DNA from: CAG-791 sp963655255 | Lineage (GTDB): Bacteria; Bacillota; Clostridia; Lachnospirales; Lachnospiraceae | Direction: 5' to 3' | DNA length: 64,000 nt | Assembly: GCA_963655255.1 (NCBI GenBank) | Contig: CAVKEB010000002.1 | Location: 105,468-169,467, forward strand | Part shown: piece by piece, positions 8,933 through 17,807 of the stretch | How the letters are laid out: each line of letters begins with the position of its first letter | How positions within the stretch are numbered: position 1 is the first letter of the stretch | The notes under the pieces: model-generated | What the model was told of the DNA's origin: nothing | What the model saw: only the letters and a program-made list of their open reading frames with translations | Databases searched by the model: none | Program-made: the position numbers and the translations under genes

Positions 8933-9818
8933 TAATATTTTTTATGCCATCGGGCAGAGCTTCCGGAATATGGGGAAGAACAAGGGTTACACCATCGCGT
9001 CCATCGCGACGATCTCCGCGTGCCTGTTCATGTTCGGCCTGTTTTTCTCGGTTCTGTTCAATCTGCGCTCCATTATGAATACCGCGGAGCAGGGCGTTTC
9101 GGTGACGGTGTTCTTCCAGGAGGGAACCACAGAGGATGAGATTCTCCAGCTGAAGGTTGCCGTGGAGGAGAGACCGGAAGTTTCCAAGGTGGAATATGTT
9201 TCGGCGGATCAGGCGTGGGAGAGCTTTGCACAGGATTATCTGCAGGGCTATACGGACGGCTTTACGGAGAATCCGCTGGCAGATTCGGCGAACCTGGAAA
9301 TCTATCTGTCGGATGTATCGAAACAGGCGGACCTTGTCAGCTATCTGGAGGGTCTGGATCAGGTGCGCGAGGTCAACCGTTCGGAGCTGACGGCAGATAC
9401 GCTGTCCGGCGCGAACACGCTGATCATGTATGCGTCCATTGCGATTATTGTCATGCTCCTGGTGGTTTCGGTTTTCCTGATCAGCAATACGATTGCCATG
9501 GGCATCACCACGCACTGGGAAGAGATTTCCATCATGAAATACATTGGCGCAACGGACCTGTTCGTCCGTGCTCCTTATGTGATTGAGGGTGTTATGATCG
9601 GACTGGTGGGGACGATCATTCCGCTGATTCTGATGTACTGGCTGTACAACAAGGCAGTGGAGATCATCACCGGGAAATTCTCCATTCTGATGAACTTTAT
9701 CCAGTTCCGCTCGGCAGGAGCGGTCTTTCACTATCTGCTTCCGGTTTCCCTTGTTCTGGGTGTCGGCATCGGATTTTTCGGCAGTATTATCACGGTAAGG
9801 AAGCATTTGCATGTCTGA
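8922..9818 (+). CDS. ftsX: Cell division membrane protein FtsX
   Basis: Permease-like partner of FtsE, 298 residues with the expected topology: a membrane segment at about 24-45, an extracellular domain (about 50-165) that in relatives binds the hydrolase or its activator, then three membrane segments at about 170-190, 222-245 and 268-290. The conserved segments SACLFMFGLF and ISNTIAMGI are present. It overlaps ftsE by 11 bases and the following LytM/coiled-coil gene by 8 bases, which fits a FtsE-FtsX-PcsB-like functional unit as known from streptococci. Confidence 0.95.
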   Translation: MRISNIFYAIGQSFRNMGKNKGYTIASIATISACLFMFGLFFSVLFNLRSIMNTAEQGVSVTVFFQEGTTEDEILQLKVAVEERPEVSKVEYVSADQAWESFAQDYLQGYTDGFTENPLADSANLEIYLSDVSKQADLVSYLEGLDQVREVNRSELTADTLSGANTLIMYASIAIIVMLLVVSVFLISNTIAMGITTHWEEISIMKYIGATDLFVRAPYVIEGVMIGLVGTIIPLILMYWLYNKAVEIITGKFSILMNFIQFRSAGAVFHYLLPVSLVLGVGIGFFGSIITVRKHLHV

Positions 9819-11073
9819 GAAGAGAAAAGAAAAACGGCAGAGATCCGGAAAAATATTCAGCAAATTCACCCGGCGGTGCGCAGTCAGCTGCGCACTGCTT
9901 TTTGGCTTTATAACGACGGCGCAGCCGCTCTCCTTTGCCGTGCAGGCGGATACGGTCACGGAGGCTTCGATCAAGGAAAAGGAGAACCAGATTGAAGCTG
10001 CCAAAAAGGAGAGGCAGCAGGTTCAGAGCAGCATCAGCGACCTGAAGAATATGAAGGCCAGTCTGGAGAGCAAAAAAGCGGATCTGAACACTTATGTGAC
10101 GCAGCTGGACTCCAAGCTGACAGAGATTCAGCAGAACATCGACAGTCTGAAGCAGCAGATCGAGGACAAGGAAGCGGACATCACGAAGACCGAGACGGAG
10201 CTTCAGGAGGCGGAGGACACGCAGCAGGAGCAGTATGAGAACATGAAGAAACGCTGCCAGTTCATCTACGAGAAGGGGGACACCTACATGATGGAGATCC
10301 TTCTGAAATCCGCAAGCTTCGGCGACCTTCTGAACAAGGCGTATTACATTGAACAGCTCTCCAACTACGATCAGAATCTTCTGAGCCGCTACAAGGAGCA
10401 GACGAAGCTCGTCGCGGCGACTAAGGAGGCACTGGAAGAGGAGAGACAGACACTGGATGACGAGAAGAAGGCCGTGGAAGAGGAAGAGTCCAACATGACG
10501 GCCCTCATCTCGGAGAAGAAGCAGCAGATCGCGAGCACGGAATCCGAGATTGCGGAATCCGCGTCTACGATTGAGGAATATGAGGCACAGATGAATCAGC
10601 AGACCTCCGCTATCGCGGCACTGGAAGCCTCTGTCGCGGCGGACAAGCAGGCACTCGCCAACCAGCGCAGATACAGCGGCGGCGCGTTCACCTGGCCCGC
10701 ACCGTCCTACACGTACATTTCTTCGGAATTCGGCTACCGCGTACACCCGATTTACGGAAGGACGATTTTCCACAGCGGACTGGATCTTGCGGCGCCGAGC
10801 GGCGCGCCGATTCTGGCCGCGGCAGACGGCGTGGTTGTGGCGGCTACCTATGAGTCCTCCATGGGCAACTATGTCATGATCAATCACGGCGACGGCCTGT
10901 ATACGATTTACATGCATGCAAGCGCCCTGTATGTATCCACAGGGCAGGAAGTCAGCGCGGGCCAGCAGATCGCGGCGGTCGGCAGCACCGGCAATTCAAC
11001 GGGGCCGCATCTGCATTTCTCCGTGCGCCTGAACGGCTCCTATGTAAGCCCGTGGAATTACCTCGGACAATAA
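9811..11073 (+). CDS. PcsB/EnvC-like coiled-coil protein with LytM (M23) peptidase domain
   Basis: Secreted cell-wall hydrolase or hydrolase activator acting with FtsEX. Residues 1-50 contain a positively charged start and a hydrophobic signal segment ending near AVQA. Residues about 52-285 are heptad-rich, Glu/Lys/Gln-rich coiled coil, as in PcsB and EnvC. Residues about 300-418 are an M23 domain with metal ligands H321 and D325 (HSGLD) and H400/H402 (HLHF), so unlike EnvC the zinc site looks complete and the protein may be a true endopeptidase. The start overlaps ftsX by 8 bases. Whether it cuts peptidoglycan itself or activates an amidase is not decided by sequence. Confidence 0.92.
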   Translation: MSEKRKEKRQRSGKIFSKFTRRCAVSCALLFGFITTAQPLSFAVQADTVTEASIKEKENQIEAAKKERQQVQSSISDLKNMKASLESKKADLNTYVTQLDSKLTEIQQNIDSLKQQIEDKEADITKTETELQEAEDTQQEQYENMKKRCQFIYEKGDTYMMEILLKSASFGDLLNKAYYIEQLSNYDQNLLSRYKEQTKLVAATKEALEEERQTLDDEKKAVEEEESNMTALISEKKQQIASTESEIAESASTIEEYEAQMNQQTSAIAALEASVAADKQALANQRRYSGGAFTWPAPSYTYISSEFGYRVHPIYGRTIFHSGLDLAAPSGAPILAAADGVVVAATYESSMGNYVMINHGDGLYTIYMHASALYVSTGQEVSAGQQIAAVGSTGNSTGPHLHFSVRLNGSYVSPWNYLGQ

Positions 11074-11149
11074 AGGAACGGGAGATCTGCCGGAACATCC
11101 GAACGGATTCCGCAGGAACGTGCGGAATGATTCCGGAAAGTGAAACGGT

Positions 11150-12424
11150 TTGGAAGAATACAGAAGATTGATTCAGACGGGACAGGAAATGGCAGGAGAG
11201 AACAGAAAAGACGAGGAACAGCAGAAAGGAACCGAAAAGAAAAGAAAAAGACGCCGGAGCGCCGGACTTTTTCTCGGAGGCGCTGCCGCGGGAGCTCTTC
11301 TGATGGCGGCGGGACTGAATGTGCGGAGCGGCGGAATGCTGTTCTCCGGGGGAATTCTTTCCGGGCAGACGGCTCAGAAGGTCAATGTCCTGAAGCAGCT
11401 CATTGACCAGCACTATTACAAGGCGGATGAGGTCACGGACGAGCAGCTGGAGGAAGGCATCTACAAGGGACTTCTGGAATCTCTGGATGATCCGTATTCG
11501 GTTTATTACACGCCGGATGAGGTGGAGAAGCTGAATGAGACCATCAGCGGAACCTACACCGGAATCGGCGCTTATGTCTCCAAGGACGCGGCCACGGGGT
11601 ATCCCAAGATCGCGGGAGTGATTTCCGGAGCCCCGGCGGAGAAGGCGGGACTCCAGACGGACGACCTTCTCCTGGAGGCGGACGGAGAATCGCTGCAGGA
11701 CCTGGATCTGGATATGGCGGTCAGCAGGATCAAGGGAGAAAAGGGAACGACGGTTCGCCTGACCATCAGCCGGGACGGGAAAAAGCAGGAAGTGGATGTG
11801 ACGCGGGATGAGGTTCACTCGGAGACGGCAGCGGGCAAAATGCTTGAAGACGGAATCGGGTATCTTCAGATTGCGGAATTTGACGATGTGACGCCGGATC
11901 AGTTTACAGAGGAACTGGAAAAGCTGCAGGATCAGGGCATGAAGGGGCTGGTCCTGGATCTCCGCAACAATCCGGGTGGGACCGTGGATGCGGTGACATC
12001 CATTGCGCAGTATCTGATCCCGGAAGGACTGGTGTTCTATATGCAGTATCCGGACGGCAGCCGCAAGGAGTACAAGGCGGACGGGACGGACTGGATCGAT
12101 CTTCCGATTGCGGTTCTGGTGAACGGCAACTCAGCCAGTGCCTCGGAGATCCTCTCCAGCGCCATTCAGGATTCCGGAGCCGGAACGATCATCGGCACGC
12201 AGACCTATGGAAAAGGCGTGGTGCAGACGGTTTATTCGCTGCAGGACGGCACGGAGGTGAAGCTGACGATTTCGGAATATTTCACCAGAGACGGGCATGA
12301 GATCAACAAGATCGGCGTGACACCGGATCAGGAAGTGGAGTTTGATTCGAAGGAATACCAGAAGTCCGGGACGGATAATCAGCTGGAAGCGGCGGTCGAA
12401 ACGATTAAGTGGAAAATTAAGTAA
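11150..12424 (+). CDS. S41 family C-terminal processing peptidase (CtpA/CtpB-like)
   Basis: Membrane-anchored serine protease with an external PDZ domain: 424 residues, a charged cytosolic start, a membrane helix at about 41-60, a PDZ domain at about 135-215 and the S41 catalytic domain. The Ser-Lys dyad is visible as Ser330 in GNSASASE and Lys355 in TYGKG, with the usual 25-residue spacing. The longest frame starts with TTG at 11150 behind a CCGGAAAG sequence; an ATG at 11189 is an alternative start, 13 residues shorter. It follows the LytM gene by 76 bases and ends the ftsEX cluster at a strong terminator. Relatives trim envelope proteins and, in several bacteria, control murein endopeptidases, which would fit this neighbourhood. 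Confidence 0.93.
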   Translation: MEEYRRLIQTGQEMAGENRKDEEQQKGTEKKRKRRRSAGLFLGGAAAGALLMAAGLNVRSGGMLFSGGILSGQTAQKVNVLKQLIDQHYYKADEVTDEQLEEGIYKGLLESLDDPYSVYYTPDEVEKLNETISGTYTGIGAYVSKDAATGYPKIAGVISGAPAEKAGLQTDDLLLEADGESLQDLDLDMAVSRIKGEKGTTVRLTISRDGKKQEVDVTRDEVHSETAAGKMLEDGIGYLQIAEFDDVTPDQFTEELEKLQDQGMKGLVLDLRNNPGGTVDAVTSIAQYLIPEGLVFYMQYPDGSRKEYKADGTDWIDLPIAVLVNGNSASASEILSSAIQDSGAGTIIGTQTYGKGVVQTVYSLQDGTEVKLTISEYFTRDGHEINKIGVTPDQEVEFDSKEYQKSGTDNQLEAAVETIKWKIK

Positions 12425-12485
12425 TTGTAAAGCAAACAGAACTTACCGCAGAAGAACAAAAACAAAGATCGGACAGAAAAAGAAA

Positions 12486-12530
12486 ATCCCCGCGGAGTGC
12501 AGGAAATCACGCATTCCGCGGGGGTTTTCT
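12486..12530 (+). terminator. Rho-independent terminator after the ftsEX-protease cluster
   Basis: Thirteen-base-pair stem with one G-U pair (12488-12500 with 12511-12523), 10-base loop, followed by GTTTTCT. Confidence 0.88.
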
Positions 12531-12833
12531 GCACTGCGGAAGGAGAAAACGCCGGGAATGCAGATGCAGCAGATGAGATCAGTGATCAGAATAACTGAAC
12601 GAAAACGATTTATATAAATGACACGGATTTGGCAACAAAAACAGAGAGCACAGTAGAAATAACAGACAAAATGAGGCCGCTGATTTTGTTGGAACCTCAC
12701 AAAAATATAAGATATGCACAACAAAACAAAAAAAACACTTGATTCCATGTGAAAAATGATCTATAACAAAATCACGAAAACGTTTAAGGGACACGAGAGG
12801 TCCTGAAAAGCACAAACGGAGGGAAAGATAATT
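12531..12833 (+). promoter_or_regulatory. AT-rich regulatory region upstream of the sugar ABC importer
   Basis: This non-coding stretch of about 300 bases is clearly more AT-rich than its surroundings. It contains a well-formed promoter (TTGATT at 12739-12744, 17-base spacer, TATAAC at 12762-12767). A ten-base element GAAAACGTTT at 12776-12785 covers the predicted transcription start, and a related box GAAAACGATT lies at 12601-12610. A GGAGGGAAAG ribosome site is at the 3' end. The boxes resemble LacI/GalR-family operators with a central CG, so repression by such a regulator is the likely mode; no such regulator with a DNA-binding domain is encoded in the window. Confidence 0.7.
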
Positions 12834-14288
12834 ATGAAGAAAAGGTTAGTAAGCGTTTTACTTGCTTCCACAATGGTGGCTGGCATGGTAGCAGGCTGCG
12901 GCAGCTCTTCTTCGAGCACCGATACAGCAGCAACGGAGGCAGCGACAGAGGCAGCTGCTGAGGAGACCACAACCGATGATGCAGCTGCGGCTGAGACAGA
13001 GGATGCAGCGGCAGAGGAGACCACGGATGCAGCAGCGGATGAAGGCAAGGTTCTGAACATCCAGTGCTGGAACGAAGAGTTCAAGAGCCGTCTGGAAGAT
13101 CACTATCCGGGATATGAGAAAGTGGACGACACCACCGGCAAGATCGGCGATGTAACCGTGAAGTTCCATATTACCCCTTCGGATGACAATGCATACCAGA
13201 ACAATCTGGACAGCATTCTTCCCGGAAATGCAGATGCAGCAGCAGACGATAAGACGGATATCTTCCTGATCGAGGCTGACTACGCACTGAAGTATACGGA
13301 TGCAGATGCAGATGTTGCCATGAAGCTTTCGGATCTGGGCATCACTGATGCAGACCTTTCCAAGCAGTATCAGTACACCAAGGACGTTGTTACCGATGCA
13401 AACGGCGACCTTCGCGGCGCTTCCTGGCAGGCTTGCTCCGCAGGACTGATTTACAACCGTGCAATTGCAAAGGAAGTTCTCGGATCGGATGATCCGGCTG
13501 ATGTTCAGGAAGCTGTTAAGGACTGGGATACCTTCGGCGAGACGGCAGACACCCTGAAGAAGGCTGGCTACAACATCACCTCCACCGTAAATGATACCTA
13601 TCGCGTATACTCCAACAACGTATCCGAGAAGTGGGTATCCGATGACGGAAAGGTTCAGATCGACGACAACATCAAGAAGTGGGTGGATGATTCCAAGGCT
13701 CTCGTAGACAAGAAGGAAACCACAACGGCTGAGCTGTGGAGCGATGACTGGAGCAAGGGCTTCTTCGAGGATACGCCGGTATTCGCATACTTTGGACCTG
13801 CATGGTTGATCAACTTCTCGATGCATGCTGACGAGGAAGGCTCCACTGCAAACGCAGGCGGCTGGGGACTGGTAGAAGGACCTCAGGGCTTCTATTGGGG
13901 CGGCACATGGATCTGCGCAGCAACCGGAACCGATAACCCGACTCTGGTTAAGGACATTATCCTGACCATGACCACGGATGATGATGTTATGAAGGACATC
14001 GCAGTCAAGGATTCCGACTGTGTCAACAACAAGGACGTCCTCGCGGATCTTGCAGCAGATGATTCCTTTGGAAGCCCGGTTCTTGGCGGACAGAATCCTT
14101 ACGAGATGCTGGCAGCAGGTGCGGAGAAGGTTGATATGAGCAACATCTCCATCTATGATCAGGGCTGCAACGAGGAGTTCCAGGGTGCCATGAAGAACTA
14201 CTTCGACGGCAACGCTTCTTATGATGATGCTCTTGCACAGTTCAAGAAGGCAATCGTTGAGAAGTATCCTGAGCTGACAACCGACTGA
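12834..14288 (+). CDS. Carbohydrate ABC transporter substrate-binding lipoprotein
   Basis: Family 1 (MalE-like) extracellular solute-binding protein, 484 residues. The lipobox MVAGCGSS places the lipidated Cys near residue 22. Residues about 24-65 are a low-complexity Ala/Thr/Glu/Asp linker that would hold the domain away from the membrane. The mature domain starts at LNIQCWNEEF. It is followed, after a terminator-like hairpin, by two MalF/MalG-type permeases. The hairpin probably raises the binding protein's transcript level over that of the permeases, a common layout. No ATPase is encoded, so the importer likely shares a MsmX-type ATPase from elsewhere. The sugar is not readable. Confidence 0.93.
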   Translation: MKKRLVSVLLASTMVAGMVAGCGSSSSSTDTAATEAATEAAAEETTTDDAAAAETEDAAAEETTDAAADEGKVLNIQCWNEEFKSRLEDHYPGYEKVDDTTGKIGDVTVKFHITPSDDNAYQNNLDSILPGNADAAADDKTDIFLIEADYALKYTDADADVAMKLSDLGITDADLSKQYQYTKDVVTDANGDLRGASWQACSAGLIYNRAIAKEVLGSDDPADVQEAVKDWDTFGETADTLKKAGYNITSTVNDTYRVYSNNVSEKWVSDDGKVQIDDNIKKWVDDSKALVDKKETTTAELWSDDWSKGFFEDTPVFAYFGPAWLINFSMHADEEGSTANAGGWGLVEGPQGFYWGGTWICAATGTDNPTLVKDIILTMTTDDDVMKDIAVKDSDCVNNKDVLADLAADDSFGSPVLGGQNPYEMLAAGAEKVDMSNISIYDQGCNEEFQGAMKNYFDGNASYDDALAQFKKAIVEKYPELTTD

Positions 14289-14332
14289 TCCGGAATCATT
14301 CGGAACAGAAGCATAAGAAATACAGATTGACG

Positions 14333-14374
14333 AAAAGCGCCTGTCCGGTATGGCCGGGCAGGCGCTGTTTTCCT
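14333..14374 (+). terminator. Attenuator-like terminator between binding-protein and permease genes
   Basis: Thirteen-base-pair stem (14336-14348 with 14354-14366, one G-U pair), 5-base loop, then GTTTTCC. Because the permease genes follow without an obvious new promoter, partial read-through is the likely function. Confidence 0.82.
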
Positions 14375-14472
14375 GAATTTCAGTTCCTTCTCCGGGCTTC
14401 TGCATGAGGGGGAAGATGGAAGAGTTTTCCGCAGAAACGCGGAGCAGGTACTGAAATAACAAGGGGAGGGCA

Positions 14473-15411
14473 ATGATGGAAAAGAAAGACAACAAAACGG
14501 TGGTTTTGAAATCGAACAACGTGACAAAGGTGAACCGGTGGGGCTATATCTTCCTGATTCCGTTCTTTGTTACCTTTGTCATCTTTCAGCTGATTCCGCT
14601 GGTATCCACCATTTACAACAGCTTTTTTGAGAACTACATGTCCGGCCTGAAGAAGATCGGCCCGAATTTTGTCGGCCTGAAGAATTACATCAGCCTGTTT
14701 CAGACCGGGGATCTCGGAACCTATACCGCCAACACCATGATCATGTGGGTGATGGGATTTGTTCCGCAGATCATTGTTTCGCTCCTTCTCGGCGCCTGGT
14801 TTACCAATCCGCAGCTGCGTCTGAAGGGACAGAGATTTTTCAAAACTGTCATCTATCTGCCCAACCTGATCATGGCATCGGCATTCGCCATGCTGTTCTT
14901 CACCCTGTTTGCAGATTCCGGCCCGATCAATTCGATGCTGCTGCAGGCGGGAATCATCAAGGAGCAGTACAGCTTCATGTCCCATGTCTGGAGTGTGCGC
15001 ACACTGGTCGCCTTCATGAACTTCCTGATGTGGTTCGGCAATACGACGATCCTGCTGATGGCCGGCATGATGGGAATCGACCAGAGCCTGTTCGAGGCGG
15101 CCGAGGTTGACGGAGCGACATCGAATCAGATTTTCTTCAAGATTACACTTCCGCTTCTTCGCCCGATCCTGGTATATGTGATGATCACCTCCCTGATCGG
15201 CGGTCTGCAGATGTTCGATGTTCCTCAGATCCTGACCAACGGCAGCGGCGATCCGATGCGGTCCTCCATGACGCTGATCATGTATCTGAACAAGCATCTG
15301 TACAGCAAGAACTACGGCATGGCCGGTGCACTCTCTGTCATGCTGTTCATCATCACCGGCATTCTGAGCCTGATCGTATTCAAGTTCACGAACGCCAAGG
15401 AAGTCAAGTAA
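14473..15411 (+). CDS. Sugar ABC transporter permease, MalF type
   Basis: Inner-membrane permease of 312 residues with six predicted membrane segments. The ATPase-docking loop EAAEVDGATSNQIFFKITLP (about residues 208-227) is the EAA motif of this class. An AAGGGGAGG ribosome site precedes ATGATG at 14473/14476; either ATG could serve. It pairs with the MalG-type permease that follows after 13 bases. Confidence 0.94.
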   Translation: MMEKKDNKTVVLKSNNVTKVNRWGYIFLIPFFVTFVIFQLIPLVSTIYNSFFENYMSGLKKIGPNFVGLKNYISLFQTGDLGTYTANTMIMWVMGFVPQIIVSLLLGAWFTNPQLRLKGQRFFKTVIYLPNLIMASAFAMLFFTLFADSGPINSMLLQAGIIKEQYSFMSHVWSVRTLVAFMNFLMWFGNTTILLMAGMMGIDQSLFEAAEVDGATSNQIFFKITLPLLRPILVYVMITSLIGGLQMFDVPQILTNGSGDPMRSSMTLIMYLNKHLYSKNYGMAGALSVMLFIITGILSLIVFKFTNAKEVK

Positions 15412-15424
15412 GGGGGAGAAGACG

Positions 15425-16306
15425 ATGGCAAAGAATATGAAAAACAATCCTGCGGCCATGGACGAAGAGAATACTTCCAGCCTGAAGGCGAGAAGAACCG
15501 GCTGCTACATCGTTCTGATTCTGATCTCGTTCCTCTGCCTGTTCTGGTTCTATGTGCTGTTCATCAACGCAACGAGGAGCAATTCCCAGCTGGCGAAGGG
15601 CTTTACGGCAGTTCCGAGCACGTATCTTCTGACGAACCTGGACAACCTGTTCAAGGGAACCCTGCCGGTTGTCTCGGGACTTCTCAATTCCCTGTTCGTG
15701 GCAACCTGTACGGCAGTGCTCGCGACCTATTTCTCAACGATGACGGCATACGCCATTCATGCGTATGATTTCAAGCTCCGGAAGGCGATGTTCACCTTTA
15801 TTCTGGCGGTCATGATGATTCCGACGCAGGTTACGGCGCTGGGTTTCATTCAGCTGATGACGAAGATGAACCTGATGGACAACTTTGTTCCGCTGATTGT
15901 TCCGGCGATTGCATCCCCGGCGGTGTTCTTCTACATGAAACAGTACATGGATTCCGTACTGTCGAAATCACTGATCGAGGCGGCGAGAATTGACGGCGCG
16001 GGCGAGTTCCACACCTTCAATGCCATTGTACTTCCGCTGATGAAGCCGGCGATTGCCGTGCAGGCGATCTTCTCCTTCGTGGCGAGCTGGAACAACTACT
16101 TCACACCGGCCCTGATTCTGCATAAGGATACGATGAAAACCCTCCCGATCCTGATCGCACAGCTGCGTGCCGCAGACTGGCTGAAGTTCGACATGGGCCA
16201 GGTGTACGCGATGATTGCGTTCTCAATTTTCCCGGTCATTCTGGTCTATCTGTTCCTCTCGAAGAACATCGTCGGAGGCGTGATGATGGGCGGCGTCAAG
16301 GAGTGA
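15425..16306 (+). CDS. Sugar ABC transporter permease, MalG type
   Basis: Second permease of the importer, 293 residues, six membrane segments, with the docking loop EAARIDGAGEFHTFNAIVLP at about residues 186-205. Start ATG at 15425 is preceded by AAGGGGGAGAAG. The short intergenic distance to the first permease and the shared family support one heterodimeric channel. Confidence 0.94.
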   Translation: MAKNMKNNPAAMDEENTSSLKARRTGCYIVLILISFLCLFWFYVLFINATRSNSQLAKGFTAVPSTYLLTNLDNLFKGTLPVVSGLLNSLFVATCTAVLATYFSTMTAYAIHAYDFKLRKAMFTFILAVMMIPTQVTALGFIQLMTKMNLMDNFVPLIVPAIASPAVFFYMKQYMDSVLSKSLIEAARIDGAGEFHTFNAIVLPLMKPAIAVQAIFSFVASWNNYFTPALILHKDTMKTLPILIAQLRAADWLKFDMGQVYAMIAFSIFPVILVYLFLSKNIVGGVMMGGVKE

Positions 16307-16402
16307 CGAAACGAACGTTTTTTCGGTGCAGGCTGTCTTCCGGAGGCAATCACCGGCTGGAATGGACAGCGATAAAATAAGGCATCCTCTAACTCTTTAT
16401 GC

Positions 16403-16436
16403 GAATCCCGCAGCGCGCAAATGCGTTGCGGGATTC
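16403..16436 (+). terminator. Hairpin after the sugar importer, possible terminator
   Basis: Fourteen-base-pair stem (16403-16416 with 16423-16436, one G-U pair) and a 6-base loop. The following sequence CCGGCGTTTATG has only a weak T-run, so termination strength is uncertain. Confidence 0.55.
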
Positions 16437-16564
16437 CGGCGTTTATGAAATAATTGAGCGTGAAAACGGTTGATTTTAGGGAAAATAGGGAAAATCAGCC
16501 GCATTCAGATTGGAATGGTTTCTGTACAGAATCTGCGGAGACAGCCGCAGAAAAGGGGGTACCA

Positions 16565-17782
16565 ATGGGACTTTTACAGGTAGGAATCGGTGCAGCATCT
16601 TCCGTACTATCGGATCAGTGGAGAGAGTATTTCTACTGCTCATCCCTGGATGAGAAAACGCTGGCCGTAAAGGGTGAGAAGAGAAAACAGGCGCGTTCTC
16701 ACAATCATGGAAGCGACAATGTCATCACGGACGGTTCCATCGTTGCGGTGAATGACGGACAGTGCATGATGATCGTGGAACAGGGCAAGATCGTGGAGGT
16801 CTGCGCAGAACCCGGTGAGTTCGTCTATGACAGCAAGACATCCCCGTCCCTGTTTACCGGAGGTCTGTGGAAGGGCATTCAGGATTCGTTCCAGACCTGG
16901 ACCAAGCGCGTCGGTCTCGGCGGAGACACCGGCGTGGATCAGAGAGTCTACTATTTTAATACCAAGGAGATCATCGGTAATAAATACGGAACGGCGAATC
17001 CGGTTCCGTTCCGGGTGGTGGATGCCAACATCGGACTGGATGTGGATATCTCCATTACGTGCTTTGGCGAGTACGCATACCGGATTCAGGATCCGATTCT
17101 GTTCTATAAGAACATCTGCGGCAATGTGGACGGCGCGTACACGAGAGACAAGATTGATTCTCAGCTGAAATCTGAGCTTCTGACCGCACTGCAGCCCGCG
17201 TTCGCGGAGATTTCCGAGAAGGGCGTGCGCTACAGCGCAGTTCCGGCCCATGCGGACGATCTGGCTGCGGCATTGAATCATGTCCTGTCGGATTCCTGGG
17301 GCAAGACCTATGGAATCGCCATTTCTTCGTTCGGTGTCTCGAGCATCAAGGCAAGCGAAGAAGACGAGAAGATGATCAAGGAACTGCAGCGCAATGCCGT
17401 GTACCGGAATCCGAATATGGCGGCGGCGACGCTGACTGCGGCACAGGCGCAGGCGATGCAGGATGCAGCGAAAAATGCAAACGGCGCGATGATGGGCTTT
17501 GCCGGAATGAACATGGCGCAGCAGGCGGGCGGCATCAACGCGGGACAGCTCTATCAGATGGGAGCGCAGCAGAGCGCGGCACAGCAGGCACCGCAGATGC
17601 AGCCGGCGTCATCCTCCGGCTGGACGTGCCCTTCGTGCGGACAGACCGGCAACACCGGGAAGTTCTGCGGCAACTGCGGAAGTCCGAAGCCTGCGGCAGA
17701 CGGTCCCTGGACGTGCCCTTCGTGCGGGCAGGCCGGCAACACCGGGAAGTTCTGCCAGAACTGCGGAAAACCCAGAGCATAA
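16565..17782 (+). CDS. SPFH-domain protein with two C-terminal zinc ribbons (YdjI-like)
   Basis: Residues about 20-300 match the SPFH (band 7/stomatin) fold found in bacterial 'virion core protein'-like annotations and in Bacillus subtilis YdjI. A Gln/Ala/Met-rich linker follows (about 310-350), and the protein ends in two near-identical zinc ribbons, each CPSCGQ...FC.NCG. I start at ATG 16565 (405 aa) because AAAGGGGG lies just upstream; the longer frame begins with a TTG close behind a hairpin. There is no N-terminal membrane helix, so membrane contact would be indirect. The next gene, 25 bases on, encodes a zinc-ribbon membrane protein, and in B. subtilis such a pair helps bring PspA to the membrane. 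No pspA-like gene is present here. Confidence 0.85.
   Translation: MGLLQVGIGAASSVLSDQWREYFYCSSLDEKTLAVKGEKRKQARSHNHGSDNVITDGSIVAVNDGQCMMIVEQGKIVEVCAEPGEFVYDSKTSPSLFTGGLWKGIQDSFQTWTKRVGLGGDTGVDQRVYYFNTKEIIGNKYGTANPVPFRVVDANIGLDVDISITCFGEYAYRIQDPILFYKNICGNVDGAYTRDKIDSQLKSELLTALQPAFAEISEKGVRYSAVPAHADDLAAALNHVLSDSWGKTYGIAISSFGVSSIKASEEDEKMIKELQRNAVYRNPNMAAATLTAAQAQAMQDAAKNANGAMMGFAGMNMAQQAGGINAGQLYQMGAQQSAAQQAPQMQPASSSGWTCPSCGQTGNTGKFCGNCGSPKPAADGPWTCPSCGQAGNTGKFCQNCGKPRA
17621..17768 (+). repeat. Tandem 61-base repeat encoding duplicated zinc ribbons
   Basis: Copies at 17621-17681 and 17708-17768 differ at only about five positions and lie in the same reading frame, 87 bases apart. The near-identity at DNA level points to a recent internal duplication. 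Confidence 0.9.
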
Positions 17783-17807
17783 TATATAGAACAGACAGGG
17801 GGAACGG

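Noticed and set aside
12858..14519. Long open frame (553 codons) on the - strand
   Set aside because: It is the antisense shadow of the sugar-binding lipoprotein gene; composition is Cys/Ile/Arg-rich without domain features, and the + strand gene has a signal peptide, a ribosome site and a promoter.
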